Source: Jiangella alkaliphila
GTDB lineage: Bacteria > Actinomycetota > Actinomycetes > Jiangellales > Jiangellaceae
Length of the DNA stretch: 64,000 bases
NCBI RefSeq assembly: GCF_900105925.1
Contig: NZ_LT629791.1
Coordinates: 2,577,278 to 2,641,277 of the forward strand
Direction of reading: 5' to 3'
Shown: piece after piece, positions 44,582 through 53,554 of the stretch
Layout of the letters: each line of letters opens with the position of its first letter
How positions within the stretch are numbered: the first letter of the stretch is position 1
Position numbers and translations under genes: made by a program
The notes under the pieces: model-generated
Told to the model about the DNA's origin: nothing
The model's input: only the letters and a program-made list of their open reading frames with translations
Database searches by the model: none

Positions 44582-45456
44582 CGGCCGCCGTCACCCTGGA
44601 CACGCCGCTGGCGACCACCCGGCGCCGCCGCGGCGGCTGGCTGAGCAGGGTGCCCTACGTCGTCATCGGGCTGTACGTGCTGGTCGGGCTGGTCGGCCCG
44701 CTGCTGATCGACTACGACCCGGTGCACACGCCGCTGGAGGACCGGCTGCTCTCGCCGGGCTCGACGACGGCGGACGGCGGCACCGCCTGGCTCGGCACCG
44801 ACGACCTCGGCCGCGACATCCTGGCCCAGATCGTCTACGGCGCCCGCACGTCGGTGCTCATCGGCGTCGCGACGGTGGGCGTGTCCAGTGTCGTCGGGCT
44901 GCTGCTCGGCGCCGTCGCCGGCTACGCACGCGGCTGGCTCGACGCCGTCCTGGCCCGCATCTTCGACGTGCTCCTGGCGTTCCCCGCGATCCTGCTGGCC
45001 ATCGTCATCGCCGGGGCGTTCCAGCGCAGCGTCCTGCTGGTGGTGGTCGCGCTGTCGGCCACCGCGTGGATCTCGTTCGCCCGGGTCACCCGCAGCGTGG
45101 CCCTGTCGCTGCGGGAACGGGCCTGGGTCGACGCGGCCCGGGTGCTCGGCGTGCCGCAGCGCTCCATCCTGTGGCGGCACATCCTCCCCTTCACCGCCGG
45201 ACCGATCGTGGCGCTGGCCACGCTCGAGTTCGCCCTGGTCGTGCTGGCCGAGGCGGGCCTGAGCTTCCTCGGCATCGGACTGCCCTCGTCGACGGTGTCG
45301 TGGGGGCAGACCATCGCGAACGGCAAGGCCTATCTCGAGACCGCGTGGTGGATCTCCACCCTCCCGGGCATCGCGCTGTCCCTGCTGATCATCAACGTCG
45401 GGATCCTCGGCGACCAGCTGACCGCCCGGTACGGGCGCGGCCGCCGTGACCCATGA
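44578..45456 (+). CDS. Dpp/Opp-type ABC permease, second subunit
   Basis: A 292-residue DppC-like permease. HTPLEDRLLSPGST...WLGTDDLGRDILAQIVYGARTSVLIGV is the family hallmark, with EAA loop RERAWVDAARVLGVPQRSILWRHILPFT and ending LSFLGIGLPSSTVSWGQTIANG...ALSLLIINVGILGDQL. The ATG overlaps the first permease stop. It is the second channel subunit. Confidence 0.88.
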   Translation: MTAAVTLDTPLATTRRRRGGWLSRVPYVVIGLYVLVGLVGPLLIDYDPVHTPLEDRLLSPGSTTADGGTAWLGTDDLGRDILAQIVYGARTSVLIGVATVGVSSVVGLLLGAVAGYARGWLDAVLARIFDVLLAFPAILLAIVIAGAFQRSVLLVVVALSATAWISFARVTRSVALSLRERAWVDAARVLGVPQRSILWRHILPFTAGPIVALATLEFALVVLAEAGLSFLGIGLPSSTVSWGQTIANGKAYLETAWWISTLPGIALSLLIINVGILGDQLTARYGRGRRDP

Positions 45457-45476
45457 GGCACATGAAGGAGCCATCC

Positions 45477-47018
45477 ATGACCCGATTCAGGGGCCGCCGC
45501 CTCGCGACGACCGTCGCCGCGGCCGCCGCGCTGCTGCTGGCGGCGTGTTCGACGACGTCCGGCGGTGACGACACGGCCGACGCCGGTGAGTCCGGCGAGG
45601 CGACCGGCGGCGACGTCGTCGCGGCCGGGACGTACCCGATCGAGAGCCTCGACCCGCACGGCGCCCAAGGCGCCTCGACCGGCACCCAGTTCGCCGGTCA
45701 GGCGATCTTCAGCCGCCTGGTCCGCCCGGCACCCGACGGCTCGCTGGTCGGCGACCTCGCGGAGTCGTGGGAGGCCAGCGCCGACGTCACACAGTGGACG
45801 TTCACGCTGCGCGCCGACGCCACGTTCAGCGACGGCGAGCCGGTGACGGCCGAGGACGTCGTCGCCTCGTTCGACCGGATGATCGCGCTGGACGGACCCA
45901 ACGCCGGCAACTTCCCCGAGTACACGATGACCGCCGCGTCGGACACCGAGGTGACCATCACCTCGCCCGCGCCGGACGCCGCCGTGCCGGGCAAGCTGCT
46001 GATCTTCTACGTGATCCCGGCCGGCGTCGCGCCCGACGACACCGCGTTCTTCGCCGAGCCGGTCGGCTCCGGCCCGTTCACCGTCGGCGCGTTCACGCCG
46101 GGCGACTCGCTCGAGCTGGTGCCGAACGAGAGCTACTGGGGCGACGTGCCGCAGGTCGACAGCGTCACCGTCCGCAACATCCCGGAGCTGTCCGCGCGCC
46201 TCACCGCGCTGCGCACCGGCGAGGTCGACGTCGTCTGGGGCATCCCGGACGACCAGCTCGGCGCGCTGCAGGGCGAGGACTCGCTGACGGTCGAGACGGT
46301 GGCCAGCACGGCCGTCTACACGATGTGGTTCAACTCGTCGATCCCGGCGCTGTCGACGCCGGAGGTCCGCCGGGCGCTGTGGCAGGCGGTCGACTTCGAG
46401 ACGATCATCTCCACGCTCTACCCGGAGACCGGTGAGCTGGCCGACGCGCCCGTCTCGCCGCTGGTGCTCGGGTACTCGCCGCAGGAGCCGGTCGGCTACG
46501 ACCCCGACGCGGCCCAGGCGGCACTGACGGCGGCCGGCTTCGACTTCTCGCAGACGCTGCGGCTGCAGTTCGCCAACGCCGAGTTCCGCCCGTTCATCCA
46601 GGCCGTCGTGTCCGACCTCGCCGAGATCGGCGTCACCGTCGAGCCGCTGGAGAAGGAGCAGGCCGTCTTCACCGAGGACCTGCTGGCGCTGAACTGGGAC
46701 GTCAACTTCCAGCAGCTGGCCACCCCGACGTACGACGCGGCCAGCAACCTCGGCCGCCTCTACACCTGCGCGGCCGGCCGCAACGGCTACTGCAACCCGG
46801 AGCTGGACGCCCTGCTCGCCGCGGCGAGCGCCACCAGCGACGAGGCCGAGCGGACCGAGCTGTACGGCCAGGCCAGCGAGATCATCTGGCGCGACGCCGT
46901 CGGCATGTACCCGATGGCGGTCAGCCTGGCCTACGCCTGGAACAGCGACCTGGCCGGCTTCACCCCCGACCCGAGCGGCCTGCCCGACTTCTCGACGGTG
47001 ACGGTCTCGGGCTCGTGA
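45477..47018 (+). CDS. family-5 (Dpp/Opp-type) substrate-binding lipoprotein
   Basis: A 513-residue SBP_bac_5 lipoprotein. Signal peptide with lipobox LLAAC is followed by a Gly/Asp-rich linker, then YPIESLDPHGA, LAESWEASADVTQWTFTLRADATFSDGEPVTAEDVVASFDRM, and GSGPFTVGAFTPGDSLELVPNESYWG. It binds the imported molecule outside the cell. Three in-frame ATGs exist (45453, 45462, 45477); 45477 is chosen because AAGGAG lies six bases before it. Ligand specificity cannot be read from the sequence. Confidence 0.87.
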   Translation: MTRFRGRRLATTVAAAAALLLAACSTTSGGDDTADAGESGEATGGDVVAAGTYPIESLDPHGAQGASTGTQFAGQAIFSRLVRPAPDGSLVGDLAESWEASADVTQWTFTLRADATFSDGEPVTAEDVVASFDRMIALDGPNAGNFPEYTMTAASDTEVTITSPAPDAAVPGKLLIFYVIPAGVAPDDTAFFAEPVGSGPFTVGAFTPGDSLELVPNESYWGDVPQVDSVTVRNIPELSARLTALRTGEVDVVWGIPDDQLGALQGEDSLTVETVASTAVYTMWFNSSIPALSTPEVRRALWQAVDFETIISTLYPETGELADAPVSPLVLGYSPQEPVGYDPDAAQAALTAAGFDFSQTLRLQFANAEFRPFIQAVVSDLAEIGVTVEPLEKEQAVFTEDLLALNWDVNFQQLATPTYDAASNLGRLYTCAAGRNGYCNPELDALLAAASATSDEAERTELYGQASEIIWRDAVGMYPMAVSLAYAWNSDLAGFTPDPSGLPDFSTVTVSGS

Positions 47019-48034
47019 GCGAGGTACGGACGGCGCGAACCGGCGGCTCCCCGGTGGCCCAGCACGAGGCGTTGCTGCAGGTCGACGGGCTGACCGTCGA
47101 CCTGCCGGGGACGCGGGGCGACGTGCGGGTGGTCGACGGCGTGTCGTTCGACGTCCCGGCCGGCAGCACGGTCGGGTTGATCGGGGAGTCCGGCAGCGGC
47201 AAGACGATGACCGCCAACGCGATCATCGGGCTGCTGCCGGACGGCGCCCGCACCGGCGGCCGGCTGCTGTGGCGGGGCGAGGACCTGCTGCACGCCGACG
47301 TCGCCCGCCGGCGGAAGGCCCGCGGCCACGAGATCTCGATGATCTTCCAGGACCCGCTGGCCGCGCTGAATCCCACGCAGCGGATCGGCCGCCAGGTCGG
47401 CGAGATCCTCCGCCGCGACGGTGTCGGCCGGGCCGAGGTGCGCCGTCGCGTGGTCGAGCTGCTGGACCGTGCCGGCGTGCCGGACCCGGCCGAGCGGGCG
47501 AACCGCTACCCGCACGAGTTCTCCGGTGGCCTGCGGCAGCGGGCGATGATCGCGCTGGCGCTGGCCGGCAACCCGTCGCTGCTGCTCGCCGACGAGCCGA
47601 CGACGGCGCTGGACGTCACCGTCCAGGGCCGGATCCTGCGGCTGCTGCGGTCCATCCAGGAGTCCGACGGTCTCTCGGTCCTACTGGTCAGCCACGACCT
47701 GCGCGTGGTCGCGAACGTCGCGCAGCAGGTCGTCGTCATGTACGCCGGCCGGGTCGCCGAGCGCGGCCCGGCCCCGCAGGTGCTGCGCCGCCCGGCGCAC
47801 CCGTATACGAAGGCGCTGGTCCGCAGCGTGCCGGCGGTCCGGACGAAGACCGCCCTGGCCGACCCGCTGCCCGGCGCTCCGGCCACCCCCGCGAACCGGC
47901 CGGCCGGCTGCCCGTTCCACCCGCGCTGCCCGATCGCCCAGGACCGCTGCCGGGTGGACGTCCCGCCCGTCCGCGAGGTGGCGCCGGGCCGGTTCAGCGC
48001 CTGCCACTTCGCCGAGGAGGTGCTCGCCCCGTGA
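47015..48034 (+). CDS. Dpp/Opp-type ABC ATPase, DppD-like
   Basis: A 339-residue ATPase: Walker A GESGSGKTM, Q-loop IFQDPLAALNP, signature FSGGLRQR, Walker B LLLADEPTTALD and H-loop VSHDL. A C-terminal oligopeptide-type extension carries four cysteines (CPFHPRCPIAQDRC ... CHF) that may hold an iron-sulfur cluster. The GTG start overlaps the binding-protein stop. It pairs with the second ATPase after a 217-base gap containing palindromic repeats. Confidence 0.87.
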   Translation: MSEVRTARTGGSPVAQHEALLQVDGLTVDLPGTRGDVRVVDGVSFDVPAGSTVGLIGESGSGKTMTANAIIGLLPDGARTGGRLLWRGEDLLHADVARRRKARGHEISMIFQDPLAALNPTQRIGRQVGEILRRDGVGRAEVRRRVVELLDRAGVPDPAERANRYPHEFSGGLRQRAMIALALAGNPSLLLADEPTTALDVTVQGRILRLLRSIQESDGLSVLLVSHDLRVVANVAQQVVVMYAGRVAERGPAPQVLRRPAHPYTKALVRSVPAVRTKTALADPLPGAPATPANRPAGCPFHPRCPIAQDRCRVDVPPVREVAPGRFSACHFAEEVLAP

Positions 48035-48071
48035 CCCGTCCAGCGCGAGAACGTCGCCCCGGCGCCGTTGT

Positions 48072-48107
48072 GTCACCTGATCATCTTCTCGAAAACGATC
48101 AGGTGAC
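48072..48107. repeat. palindromic element copy 1
   Basis: GTCACCTGATC (48072-48082) and its inverse GATCAGGTGAC (48097-48107) enclose a 14-base loop. Arms and the first and last loop bases match the element at 48132-48177. Confidence 0.75.
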
Positions 48108-48131
48108 GTGGAGCCCGGCGGCGGGCGTTTG

Positions 48132-48177
48132 GTCACCTGATCATCTCCAGCATGTGGACCGGAAACGATCAGGTGAC
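48132..48177. repeat. palindromic element copy 2
   Basis: GTCACCTGATC (48132-48142) and GATCAGGTGAC (48167-48177) enclose a 24-base loop that begins ATCT and ends GAAAC, as in copy 1. A third, unpaired half element GTCACCTGATC lies at 48204-48214. The three occupy most of the 217-base space between the two ATPase genes. Confidence 0.75.
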
Positions 48178-48203
48178 AAAGGCGCGGTGCAGCGGGTGGG
48201 TTC

Positions 48204-48214
48204 GTCACCTGATC
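48204..48214. repeat. unpaired half of the palindromic element
   Basis: An exact GTCACCTGATC with no inverse partner nearby, 38 bases before the start of the second ATPase gene. It looks like a truncated third copy. Confidence 0.55.
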
Positions 48215-48251
48215 GTCGTCGCGCCGCCGCGTCGTGCAGAGGAGGACGGTC

Positions 48252-49046
48252 GTGACCGGGGCGTTGCTGGAGATCCGCGACCTGCGGGTGACGTTCGGCC
48301 GGCGGCGCGACCCGTTCGTGGCCGTCGACGGGGTCAGTCTCGACGTCGGCGCCGAGGAGACCGTCGGGCTGGTCGGCGAGTCGGGGTCGGGCAAGACCAC
48401 CGTGGCGCGGTGCGTCGCCGGCTTGCAGCGGCCCGACGCGGGCACCGTCACGTTCGAGGGCCGGCCGCTGGAGCGGGCCGGCCGTCGCCCGGCCGAGCTG
48501 CAGCGGGCCGTCCAGATGGTGTTCCAGGACCCGCGCTCGTCGCTGAACCCGCGGATGAGCGTCGCCGGGATCATCGGCGAGGCGTGGCGCACCCACCCGT
48601 CCACCGCGCCGGACGGCGATCGCACCCAGGCGCTGCACGCGCTGCTGGCCGACGTGGGCATGGACGCCGACGTCGCCGACCGGCGGCCCGGCGACCTGTC
48701 CGGCGGGCAGTGCCAGCGGGTCAGCATCGCCCGCGCGCTGGCGGTCCGGCCGCGGCTGCTGGTCTGCGACGAGGCGGTGTCGGCGCTGGACGTGAGCGTG
48801 CAGGCACAGATCCTGCGGCTGCTCGTCGACCTGCGCAGTACGCACCACCTGGCCATGCTGTTCATCTCGCACGACCTCGGCGTCGTGCACCAGATCGCCG
48901 ACCGCGTCGCCGTCATGCGTCGCGGCGAGGTTGTGGAGGAGGGCCTGGCCACCGACGTCCTCGGCAGCCCGCGGCACGAATACACGCAGGCGCTGCTTGA
49001 CGCCGCCCTCGACCTCGACGACGCCGGCCCGGCGGTGACGGCATGA
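48252..49046 (+). CDS. Dpp/Opp-type ABC ATPase, DppF-like
   Basis: A 264-residue ATPase: Walker A GESGSGKTT, Q-loop VFQDPRSSLNP, signature LSGGQCQR, Walker B LLVCDEAVSALD and H-loop ISHDLGVV. It ends shortly after the H-loop region and lacks the Cys-rich C-terminal extension present in its partner. The GTG at 48252 has GGAGG seven bases ahead. It completes the importer; the next gene overlaps its stop by four bases. Confidence 0.87.
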   Translation: MTGALLEIRDLRVTFGRRRDPFVAVDGVSLDVGAEETVGLVGESGSGKTTVARCVAGLQRPDAGTVTFEGRPLERAGRRPAELQRAVQMVFQDPRSSLNPRMSVAGIIGEAWRTHPSTAPDGDRTQALHALLADVGMDADVADRRPGDLSGGQCQRVSIARALAVRPRLLVCDEAVSALDVSVQAQILRLLVDLRSTHHLAMLFISHDLGVVHQIADRVAVMRRGEVVEEGLATDVLGSPRHEYTQALLDAALDLDDAGPAVTA

Positions 49047-51013
49047 CCGTCCCCGAACCACGAGGCTGGAACACCTGGGACGTCCGCACCCACACCGGCA
49101 TGACGCACCTGCCGTCCGGGCTGCGGGTCCGGTTCGGCCTGCTCGACGCCGCCGGGGCGCCCGTGCTCGACGGGTTCACCTGGCGGCACGGGCTGGTCCG
49201 GCTCGGGCACCACACTGTCGACGGCGCGTTCGCCGAGGTCACGGTGCAGGTCGACGGCGTCGAGCTGCGGCTGACGATGGCCGGAGGCCCCGGCGACGAG
49301 CTGTACGTGCGCGCGGAGTCGGCCGGCACCGTCGTGGTCGACTGGCCGGGGGAGACCGGCTGGCGGCTCAACCGCGACGGCGACGACTTCCTGATCGCCC
49401 CGGCCGGCTCGACCGCGACGGCAGCCGACGTCGGCGCCGTGGTCGAGGAGCACCGGGCCACCGCGGACGCCGTCCGTCCCCGGTCCGGCGGCTGGTACCG
49501 CGACGCCGCCGACGCGCTGAGCCGGGCCGTCACCTGGAACACCATCCACGCGCCCGACCTGGACCGGGTCCTCACCCCGACGTCGCGCGACTTCGTCTCC
49601 GTCGAGCGGCAGGGGTTCTACGGCAGCTGGGCGCTGCACGCGTGGGACACGTTCTTCACCGGGCTGGTCGCGAGCGTCGTCGACCGCGACTACGCGCGCG
49701 GCATCCTGGGCCAGATCCTGCCGTTCGCCGACGCAGCCGGGATGATCCCGAACCGGGTCAGCGATGAGCGCGGCACCACGTGGGACCGGTCGCAGCCGCC
49801 GGTGGGCGCGATGACGGTGCTGTCGGCGTACCTCGCCGGCGGGCTGTCCGACGACACCCGCGACCGGCGGCTGCTGGAGGAGACCTTCCCCGCCCTGCTG
49901 GCCTGGCACGACTGGTGGCCCGAGCACCGCACCGGGCCGCACGGCGTGCTGACCTGGGGGTCGGACCCGGTCGACGGCGACGCCGAGTCGGCCACGCTGG
50001 ACCGCACCAAGCGCGAGTCCGGCCTCGACGACTCGCCGATGTACGACGAGGCCAGGTACGACCCGGCGACGCACACGATGGACCTCGCCGACGCCGGCCT
50101 CAACGCGCTGCACGTCGCCGACGCCGAGGCGCTGGCCACCATGGCGAGCATCCTGCGCGACGACGCCACCGCCGCCCGGCTGACCGACGAGGCCGAGCAG
50201 GCCCGGGCCACGGCGGCGAAGCTGTTCTGGGACGACGACGCCCACGGCTACCGCAATGTCCGCGCCGACGGCAGCCACGACCCGCACGTCTCGCCGACGC
50301 TGCTCTACCCGCTGCTCGGCGGCTTCCCCACGGCCGACGCCGCCCGAGACATCGCCGACGCGCTGCTCGCGCCCGGCGTGCTCGGCGGCGAACGCCCGCT
50401 GCCCAGCGTCGCCCGCAACGACGCCGGGTTCGCCGCCACCTACTGGCGCGGCCGCATCTGGGCGCCGATGGCCTACCTCGCGGTCCAGGGGCTGCGCCGC
50501 TACGACCTGCGCGCCCACAGCCTGGCCGTCAGTGGCGCGCTGCTGGAGCTGTTCCTCGCCGAGTGGGAGACGCACAGCGCGGTCCGGGAGAACTACCCGG
50601 CGTTCGACGGCGAGGACCTCACCGGGTTCCAGCAGCGGTCGGACGGGCTGATGGCGTGGGGCGGGCTGCTGGCCCACCTCGCGTTCGGCGAGCTGGCCGA
50701 GGCCCGCGCCGACGGCTGGCGGTTCGCCCACCCGGGGCAACCGGCCGAGCTGCGCAACCTGCCGCTCGGCGACGGCCGGCTGACGGTGACGGCGGGCGAC
50801 CGGCTGGTCGTGACGCTGGACGGCGCCGTCCTGCTGGACGCCGCGCCGGGCGTCGTCGTCACCGCGTACCGGCGCACCGCCGACGCCGTCAGCTGCACCG
50901 TCACCGGCACGGGTGACGTTCGCATCACAGGCACTCAAGGCGAGCCGGAAGCCGTCACCGTCGACGGCGGCACCCGGCACGTCCAGTTCGTCAGAGAGGG
51001 ATCCCCCGCGTGA
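49043..51013 (+). CDS. GH63/MGH1-like glycoside hydrolase
   Basis: A 656-residue cytoplasmic enzyme without signal peptide. The N-terminal beta-sandwich (residues 1-140) precedes an (alpha/alpha)6 barrel with SWALHAWDTFFTGLVAS, GMIPNRVSDERGTTWDRSQPP, YWRGRIWAPMAYLAVQGLRRY and ENYPAFDGEDLTGFQQRSDGLMAWGGLL. These are hallmarks of the glucosidase I/mannosylglycerate-hydrolase clan. Acidic residues in WDTFF and the ENY...GED region are candidate catalysts. It probably cleaves the imported glycoside inside the cell. It overlaps both neighbours by four bases. Confidence 0.75.
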   Translation: MTVPEPRGWNTWDVRTHTGMTHLPSGLRVRFGLLDAAGAPVLDGFTWRHGLVRLGHHTVDGAFAEVTVQVDGVELRLTMAGGPGDELYVRAESAGTVVVDWPGETGWRLNRDGDDFLIAPAGSTATAADVGAVVEEHRATADAVRPRSGGWYRDAADALSRAVTWNTIHAPDLDRVLTPTSRDFVSVERQGFYGSWALHAWDTFFTGLVASVVDRDYARGILGQILPFADAAGMIPNRVSDERGTTWDRSQPPVGAMTVLSAYLAGGLSDDTRDRRLLEETFPALLAWHDWWPEHRTGPHGVLTWGSDPVDGDAESATLDRTKRESGLDDSPMYDEARYDPATHTMDLADAGLNALHVADAEALATMASILRDDATAARLTDEAEQARATAAKLFWDDDAHGYRNVRADGSHDPHVSPTLLYPLLGGFPTADAARDIADALLAPGVLGGERPLPSVARNDAGFAATYWRGRIWAPMAYLAVQGLRRYDLRAHSLAVSGALLELFLAEWETHSAVRENYPAFDGEDLTGFQQRSDGLMAWGGLLAHLAFGELAEARADGWRFAHPGQPAELRNLPLGDGRLTVTAGDRLVVTLDGAVLLDAAPGVVVTAYRRTADAVSCTVTGTGDVRITGTQGEPEAVTVDGGTRHVQFVREGSPA

Positions 51014-52623
51014 GCAGTGAGACGGCAACGACGACCGACATCCTCGTGGTGGGCGGCGGGCTGGGCGGCGTCGCCGCGGCCCTCGCGGCGCTGCGGCGGG
51101 GCCGGTCGGTCCTGCTCACCGAGGAGACCGACTGGATCGGCGGCCAGCTGACCAGCCAGGGCGTCCCGCCCGACGAGCACGCCTGGATCGAGCAGTTCGG
51201 CAGCACCCGCAACTACCGCGAGCTGCGCGAGAACGTCCGTGCCTACTACCGCACGTGGTACCCGCTGGCCGACTGGGCCCGCGAGGCCCGTGACCTCAAC
51301 CCCGGCCAGGGTCGGGTCAGCCGGCTCTGCCTCGAGCCGCGGGTCGGCGCCGCCGTGCTCGAGGCGATGGTGGCGCCCTGGATCGCGGCCGGCCGGCTGC
51401 GCGTCGTGTACCGGCACCGCCCGGTGGCCGCGAGCGTCGACGGCGACCGCGTCACCGCCGTGGTGGTCGAGGGCCCGGACGGCGACCGGCTGGAGGTCCG
51501 CGCGCCGTACGTCCTCGACGCCACCGAGCTGGGCGACCTGCTGCCGCTCACCGGCACCGAGCACGTCACCGGGTTCGAGTCGCGGCACGACACCGGCGAG
51601 CCGAGCGCTCCGGACGAGGCGCAGCCGGACAACATGCAGGCGTTCTCGTGGGTGTTCGCCGTCGACCACCGGGCGGGCGAGGACCACACCGTCGACCGCC
51701 CGGCCGGCTACGCCGCCTGGCGCGACTACCAGCCGCCGAAGTGGCCGAACCCGCTGATCAGCCTCAGCGGCCCGGACCCGCGGACGCTGGAGACGTTCGA
51801 GCGGGCGTTCCTGCCCAACGGCGACGCCGGCCCGGTCGTGGCCGACCAGAGCAAGGATCCCGGCGACCGCGAGCTGTGGGCGTTCCGGCGCATCGTCGCG
51901 CGGTCGGTGTTCCGGCCCGGGTTCGCCGACAGCGACGTCACCGTCGTCAACTGGCCGATGATCGACTACCTGCCCGGACCGTTGATCGGCGTCAGCAACG
52001 AGGAGCGCGAGAAGCACCTCGCCGGCGCCCGCGAGCTGTCCATGTCGATGCTGTACTGGCTGCAGACCGAGGCGCCGCGGCCCGACGGCGGCACCGGCTG
52101 GCCCGGGCTGCGGCTGCGCGGCGACGTCATGGGCACCACCGACGGGCTGGCGAAGGCGCCCTACATCCGCGAGTCACGCCGCATCGTGGCCCGCCGCCGC
52201 GTCGTCGAGCAGGACCTGTCGCTGGCGGTCCGCGGCGACGCCGGCGCGGTGCAGTACTCGGACAGCGTCGGCGTCGGCATGTACCGCATCGACCTGCACC
52301 CCTCGACCGGCGGCGACACCTATATCGACGTCGCCAGCAGCCCGTTCCAGATCCCGCTCGGCGCGCTGCTGCCGGTGCGGCTGCGCAACCTGCTGCCGGC
52401 CGGCAAGAACATCGGGACGACGCACATCACCAACGGCTGCTACCGGCTGCACCCGGTGGAGTGGAACGTCGGCGAGGTCGCGGGCGCGCTGGCGGCGCAC
52501 TGCCTCGCCGGCGGGCTGGAGCCGGGGCAGGTGCACGAGGACGGCGCTCGGCTGACGGCGTTCCAGGACGAGCTGGCCGCGGACGGCGTCGAGCTGGCCT
52601 GGCCGGAGATCAGGGGGTACTGA
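51010..52623 (+). CDS. FAD-dependent oxidoreductase (FAD_oxidored family)
   Basis: A 537-residue flavoprotein. N-terminal dinucleotide fold GGGLGGVAAALAALRRGRSVLLTEE is followed by DWIGGQLTSQGVPPDEH; the C-terminal FAD-binding part is NLLPAGKNIGTTHITNGCYRLHPVEWNVGEVAGALAA. This PF12831-type family often accompanies glycoside-catabolism genes in soil bacteria but has no generally assigned reaction. It might oxidise a sugar hydroxyl or modify the aglycone. No signal peptide is present. Start and stop overlap its neighbours. Confidence 0.78.
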   Translation: MSSETATTTDILVVGGGLGGVAAALAALRRGRSVLLTEETDWIGGQLTSQGVPPDEHAWIEQFGSTRNYRELRENVRAYYRTWYPLADWAREARDLNPGQGRVSRLCLEPRVGAAVLEAMVAPWIAAGRLRVVYRHRPVAASVDGDRVTAVVVEGPDGDRLEVRAPYVLDATELGDLLPLTGTEHVTGFESRHDTGEPSAPDEAQPDNMQAFSWVFAVDHRAGEDHTVDRPAGYAAWRDYQPPKWPNPLISLSGPDPRTLETFERAFLPNGDAGPVVADQSKDPGDRELWAFRRIVARSVFRPGFADSDVTVVNWPMIDYLPGPLIGVSNEEREKHLAGARELSMSMLYWLQTEAPRPDGGTGWPGLRLRGDVMGTTDGLAKAPYIRESRRIVARRRVVEQDLSLAVRGDAGAVQYSDSVGVGMYRIDLHPSTGGDTYIDVASSPFQIPLGALLPVRLRNLLPAGKNIGTTHITNGCYRLHPVEWNVGEVAGALAAHCLAGGLEPGQVHEDGARLTAFQDELAADGVELAWPEIRGY

Positions 52624-53540
52624 TGACGGACGGTCGCGCCCTGCTGAGCGGGGTCATGGTGCCGCTGGTGACGCCGATGAGCAGGCCCGGGGTCCCGTCG
52701 GCCGGCGCCGCGGAGGACCTGCTGGCGGCGCTGGCGCAGGCCGGTGTGCGCAGCCTCATGTTGTTCGGCAGCAACGGCGAGGGCCCGCTGCTGCCGACGG
52801 GGGCACTGACGGAGTTCGCGGCCGGCGTCGCGGCCCAGTGGCGCCAGCTCACCGGCGACGGGCCGGTGCTGGTCAACGTCACGGCCGCCGGTACCGCGGA
52901 GGCGCTGGAGCGGGCCGCGGCCGTCCGCCTGGCCGAGCCCGACGCCGTCGTCGTCAGCCCGCCGATCTACTACCGGCACCGCGACGATGAGGTGGTCGCG
53001 CACTTCGCCGCGTTCGCCGCCGCGGGCGTGCCGGTGGTCGCCTACAACGTCCCGCGCTACAGCGTGCCGATGACGCCGGCGGTGCTCGACGAGGTGCTGG
53101 CGATGCCGCACGTCGTGGGCCTCAAGGACAGCTCCGGCGACCTCGCGCTGTTCGGCGAGGTGGTGGCCGCCGCCCGGCGCCGCGACGACGTCGGCGTCAG
53201 CCAAGGCTCGGAGACGCAGCTGGTGGCCGGGCTGGAGGCGGGCGCCGACGGCATCGTGCCGGGCATCGCGAACCTCGCCCCGGTGCCGAGCGTGGAACTG
53301 TACGACGCGTTCCGGTCCGGGCGGCTGGCCGACGCCGACGCCGCGCAGGAGATCGCCGACCAGGTGGTCAAGCTGCACACCGTCCGGCCCGGCGTGCCGT
53401 CGGTCAAGGCCGTCCTCGACTCCCGCGGGCTCTGCCCGCCGCACGTCGCCGCCCCGTTCGCGCCGGTCACCCCGGCCGAGCGGATCGCGCTGCTGGACCT
53501 GCTCCGCCCGCTCGACGCGCACCTGATCACCCCCCATTGA
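52623..53540 (+). CDS. DHDPS/N-acetylneuraminate lyase-family aldolase
   Basis: A 305-residue TIM-barrel Schiff-base aldolase. LFGSNGEGPLL carries the substrate carboxylate-binding GSNGE loop, YNVPRYS the catalytic Tyr, and VGLKDSSGD the Schiff-base Lys. Being beside a sialidase-like gene and an importer, a sialic-acid or 2-keto-3-deoxy-acid lyase is plausible. The GSNGE loop, however, is closer to 4-hydroxy-2-oxoglutarate or 2-keto-3-deoxysugar aldolases than to classic NanA (usually GSTGE). The start shares a base with the upstream stop. Confidence 0.8.
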   Translation: MTDGRALLSGVMVPLVTPMSRPGVPSAGAAEDLLAALAQAGVRSLMLFGSNGEGPLLPTGALTEFAAGVAAQWRQLTGDGPVLVNVTAAGTAEALERAAAVRLAEPDAVVVSPPIYYRHRDDEVVAHFAAFAAAGVPVVAYNVPRYSVPMTPAVLDEVLAMPHVVGLKDSSGDLALFGEVVAAARRRDDVGVSQGSETQLVAGLEAGADGIVPGIANLAPVPSVELYDAFRSGRLADADAAQEIADQVVKLHTVRPGVPSVKAVLDSRGLCPPHVAAPFAPVTPAERIALLDLLRPLDAHLITPH

Positions 53541-53554
53541 TCTAAGGAGAGCTC

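Noticed and set aside
47681-51028. A 1115-codon open frame on the minus strand opposite the ATPase and glycosidase genes
   Set aside because: It is the mirror of well-supported plus-strand genes in GC-rich DNA; the product is repetitive Arg/Gly/Val/Asp without any domain, and it crosses an operon junction and palindromes.
52623-53540. Calling the aldolase a definite N-acetylneuraminate lyase (nanA)
   Set aside because: Only the family and catalytic Tyr/Lys are visible; the GSNGE loop is closer to other keto-acid aldolases, so the symbol was withheld.
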